From Desulfatibacillaceae bacterium (GTDB lineage Bacteria > Desulfobacterota > Desulfobacteria > Desulfobacterales > Desulfatibacillaceae): a DNA stretch of 7,153 nucleotides. Both the position numbers and the translations under genes were made by a program. Of this stretch, positions 5,628-7,153 are shown one piece after another. The notes beneath the pieces were generated by a model. It saw only the letters and a program-made list of their open reading frames with translations, had not been told where the DNA came from and made no database searches. The DNA lies in the NCBI GenBank assembly GCA_030018745.1, contig JASEHB010000121.1, forward strand, positions 1 to 7,153, written 5' to 3'. Numbering within the stretch: position 1 is the stretch's first letter; the number at the start of each line of letters is the position of its first letter.

Positions 5628-7153
5628 TTAGGCTGCCTTCTTGCCACCTTTTTTCTGCTCCAGGTTTTTGGCTGCAAGGTTCTTGAGGCTGTAAAGAACA
5701 TCGGCCACATCAACCTTTTGCGGGCAGTTCTCCTGGCACTGGTAGCAGGTCACGCATTCCCATATCATGGCTGCCCCGCTTGCCATCTCATCCTGGCCCA
5801 TTGCCAGGCACAGCATTATCTGGTGGGGCACAAGCCCAAGCCGCTTGCCGGGGTCCTCGTAGTTACCCGCAACCGGGCACACGGTGGTGCAGGTCTGGCA
5901 GCCAAAGCATGAGGCAAAGGTGGGGTCAAGGGTTTTGGCTGATTGGCTGCCAAGCTCCACCACGGCATCCTGGGCCATCAGCTCATCAAAGCGGCCTGCA
6001 AGGTCGGCCTGGGCCTTTTGCACAGGCTCGCCGTAGGCATCTGCCGACAGTTTATCGCTGTTCAGCCCTCTGAACCACGAGAGGGGCGAAAGCAGATTGG
6101 CCTTGCCTGCGCCTTTTTGAATCACATCCTCGCGCACGGAGAGCCACAGGCGCTTAAGCTCGATGCCTGAAGGACATACCACTGTGCAGCGGTCGCAGTT
6201 GGTGCATACGAGCATACCTTCGGTGATGGCGTCCATCTCCTGTTGGGAGAGCTTTCTGCCCCATGCGAATTTTTTGAGGAACTGCATTTTTTCCGCAGGC
6301 AGTATAAGGGGATTGCCCGTAGCGTAATAGCCCATCATGGCAGAGCAGGTGAGGCTGCAAGTGCCGCAGTGGGTGCAGGCCTCAAGCTCAAGAAGCTGCT
6401 TTGTGGCAAGGTTTGCAGGCTTTGATTCATCGCCCATGACTGCGTTTGCCACAAGCGATGCGGGTGTTGAAAATATGTGCAGCATTTTGGAAAAGGGCAG
6501 ATAGGCAAGGCCCAAAAGACAGGCAAGAACATGAATCCAGTAAAGGATGTGAGGTGCGTTTGCCCTGTCCAGAGGCCCGGCTATGGGCGAGAGGATTTTG
6601 GCTGTGACATAGCCTGCTGGCGCCCATTTGTTTGAAACATGGCAGCTTGCACAATAGGTTTCATTGGCATGGAGGCCTTCGGTGAGCATCTCCTCATCAA
6701 AGGGGGCCTTAAGCCCCGGAACTTTCAGGCCATAGTATTTCGACCAGTAGGCTTCAAGGCCCTGCACTTCAATCTCGTCATATTCAGGACTCAATCCGGC
6801 CCAGTTTTCCACCATGTCCATGAAAACCCGCTGGGAGGTCATTTTGGAGCCTTCCAGCACAAGCCCGGAAAGAATGATGAGCGCCACAAGCCCCAGAGCG
6901 TAATAATCCTGCCCGTTGGTCTTTAGGCGGGGCACCTTTATTATAAAGCGCCGCGCAAAGGCTATGCAAAGCCCAACAAGCACCATAACCCCGGCCACAT
7001 TCCGCAGAAAAAGCCAGGGGTTTAAGTATGCCTCACCCGGATTTGCAAAATAGATGGCCAGCGCATGAAAGACAAGCAGATACATAAACCCGTAAAAAAT
7101 GAGCATATGCATTGCCCAGCGGGTGAAGCTCTGCTTCAAGATGCGCAGTTGAA
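5628..7153 (-). CDS. Membrane cytochrome b/c fused to tandem HdrC-like iron-sulfur domains (5' end missing)
   Basis: The frame stays open to the window edge (QLRI before the TTG at 7139), so the true start lies outside and at least one more helix is expected. Numbering from the Leu at 7139, hydrophobic helices lie at about 11-31, 43-66, 79-96 and 198-218. His residues inside or near helices (H11, H25, H203, H221) could ligate haem b, as in NarI/DsrM-type subunits. The loop 97-195 carries CASCH (C163, C166, H167), a haem c site. Basic stretches FARRFIIK and LKQSFTRW place this loop outside the cytoplasm. The C-terminal part has four [4Fe-4S] motifs in two HdrC-like pairs: C255/258/261/265 with C312/315/318/322, and C411/414/417/421 with C462/465/468/472. 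HdrC usually has one such pair. The domain order, membrane first, is opposite to QmoC. The probable role is to pass electrons between the quinone pool or periplasmic cytochromes and the adjacent HdrB/HdrA; the direction is unknown. Confidence 0.9.
   Translation of the reverse strand, partial: QLRILKQSFTRWAMHMLIFYGFMYLLVFHALAIYFANPGEAYLNPWLFLRNVAGVMVLVGLCIAFARRFIIKVPRLKTNGQDYYALGLVALIILSGLVLEGSKMTSQRVFMDMVENWAGLSPEYDEIEVQGLEAYWSKYYGLKVPGLKAPFDEEMLTEGLHANETYCASCHVSNKWAPAGYVTAKILSPIAGPLDRANAPHILYWIHVLACLLGLAYLPFSKMLHIFSTPASLVANAVMGDESKPANLATKQLLELEACTHCGTCSLTCSAMMGYYATGNPLILPAEKMQFLKKFAWGRKLSQQEMDAITEGMLVCTNCDRCTVVCPSGIELKRLWLSVREDVIQKGAGKANLLSPLSWFRGLNSDKLSADAYGEPVQKAQADLAGRFDELMAQDAVVELGSQSAKTLDPTFASCFGCQTCTTVCPVAGNYEDPGKRLGLVPHQIMLCLAMGQDEMASGAAMIWECVTCYQCQENCPQKVDVADVLYSLKNLAAKNLEQKKGGKKAA

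Noticed and set aside
4741..5631. Long plus-strand open frame opposite hdrB (296 aa)
   Set aside because: It is a shadow of hdrB on the opposite strand, with no family motif and a Cys/Gly/Val-rich composition typical of antisense frames.
7137..7139. TTG at 7139 as the start of the membrane subunit
   Set aside because: The frame remains open to the window edge and the sequence begins in the middle of a membrane domain that should have another helix before it. It is a partial gene.

Overview
The window carries four protein genes, all on the minus strand, so the reading order runs from the right edge to the left. Their content suggests an anaerobic, energy-conserving bacterium of the sulfate-reducer/syntroph type (former Deltaproteobacteria, now Desulfobacterota). 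The reasons are a membrane cytochrome fused to HdrC-type iron-sulfur domains, an HdrB, and a large HdrA that almost certainly contains selenocysteine. The lineage is inferred from gene content and was not tested by any search.

Right part (7153-4669): three genes form a heterodisulfide-reductase-like operon. The first runs off the window edge. It encodes a membrane protein with NarI/DsrM-like helices, an extracytoplasmic loop with one CXXCH haem c motif, and two tandem pairs of [4Fe-4S] motifs. 32 nt later comes hdrB, with two CCG domains. A 60-nt gap follows that holds a perfect 18-bp palindrome and a T-run, and then hdrA.

hdrA (4665-1642): a simple ORF search would start it at 4434 and give 930 aa. 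The reading frame in fact extends upstream through an in-frame TGA (4486-4488) to an ATG at 4665 with a strong ribosome-binding site. The TGA falls in the conserved TNDCxMC-ISPKLVEVGRH motif of HdrA, in place of the second Cys, and a SECIS-like hairpin follows at the right distance. The full product is a 1007-aa selenoprotein built from two HdrA modules with complementary domain content.

Left part: after hdrA come 417 nt without a gene, filled mainly by repeats. These are a 125-bp foldback element whose end supplies the hdrA stop codon, a half copy of it in direct orientation, and a REP-like hairpin between them. An AT-rich leader follows, with a possible promoter and a palindrome. The last gene encodes an exported, C-terminally anchored protein of unknown function, followed by a clear intrinsic terminator at 9-41.

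Working model (inference): electrons move between an extracytoplasmic haem c or the quinone pool, the haem b helices, the four cytoplasmic [4Fe-4S] clusters, HdrB, and the double-FAD selenoprotein HdrA. This would link membrane and periplasmic redox carriers to cytoplasmic thiol/disulfide, ferredoxin or NAD(P)H chemistry. The exported protein at the left end has its own control signals and may be unrelated.
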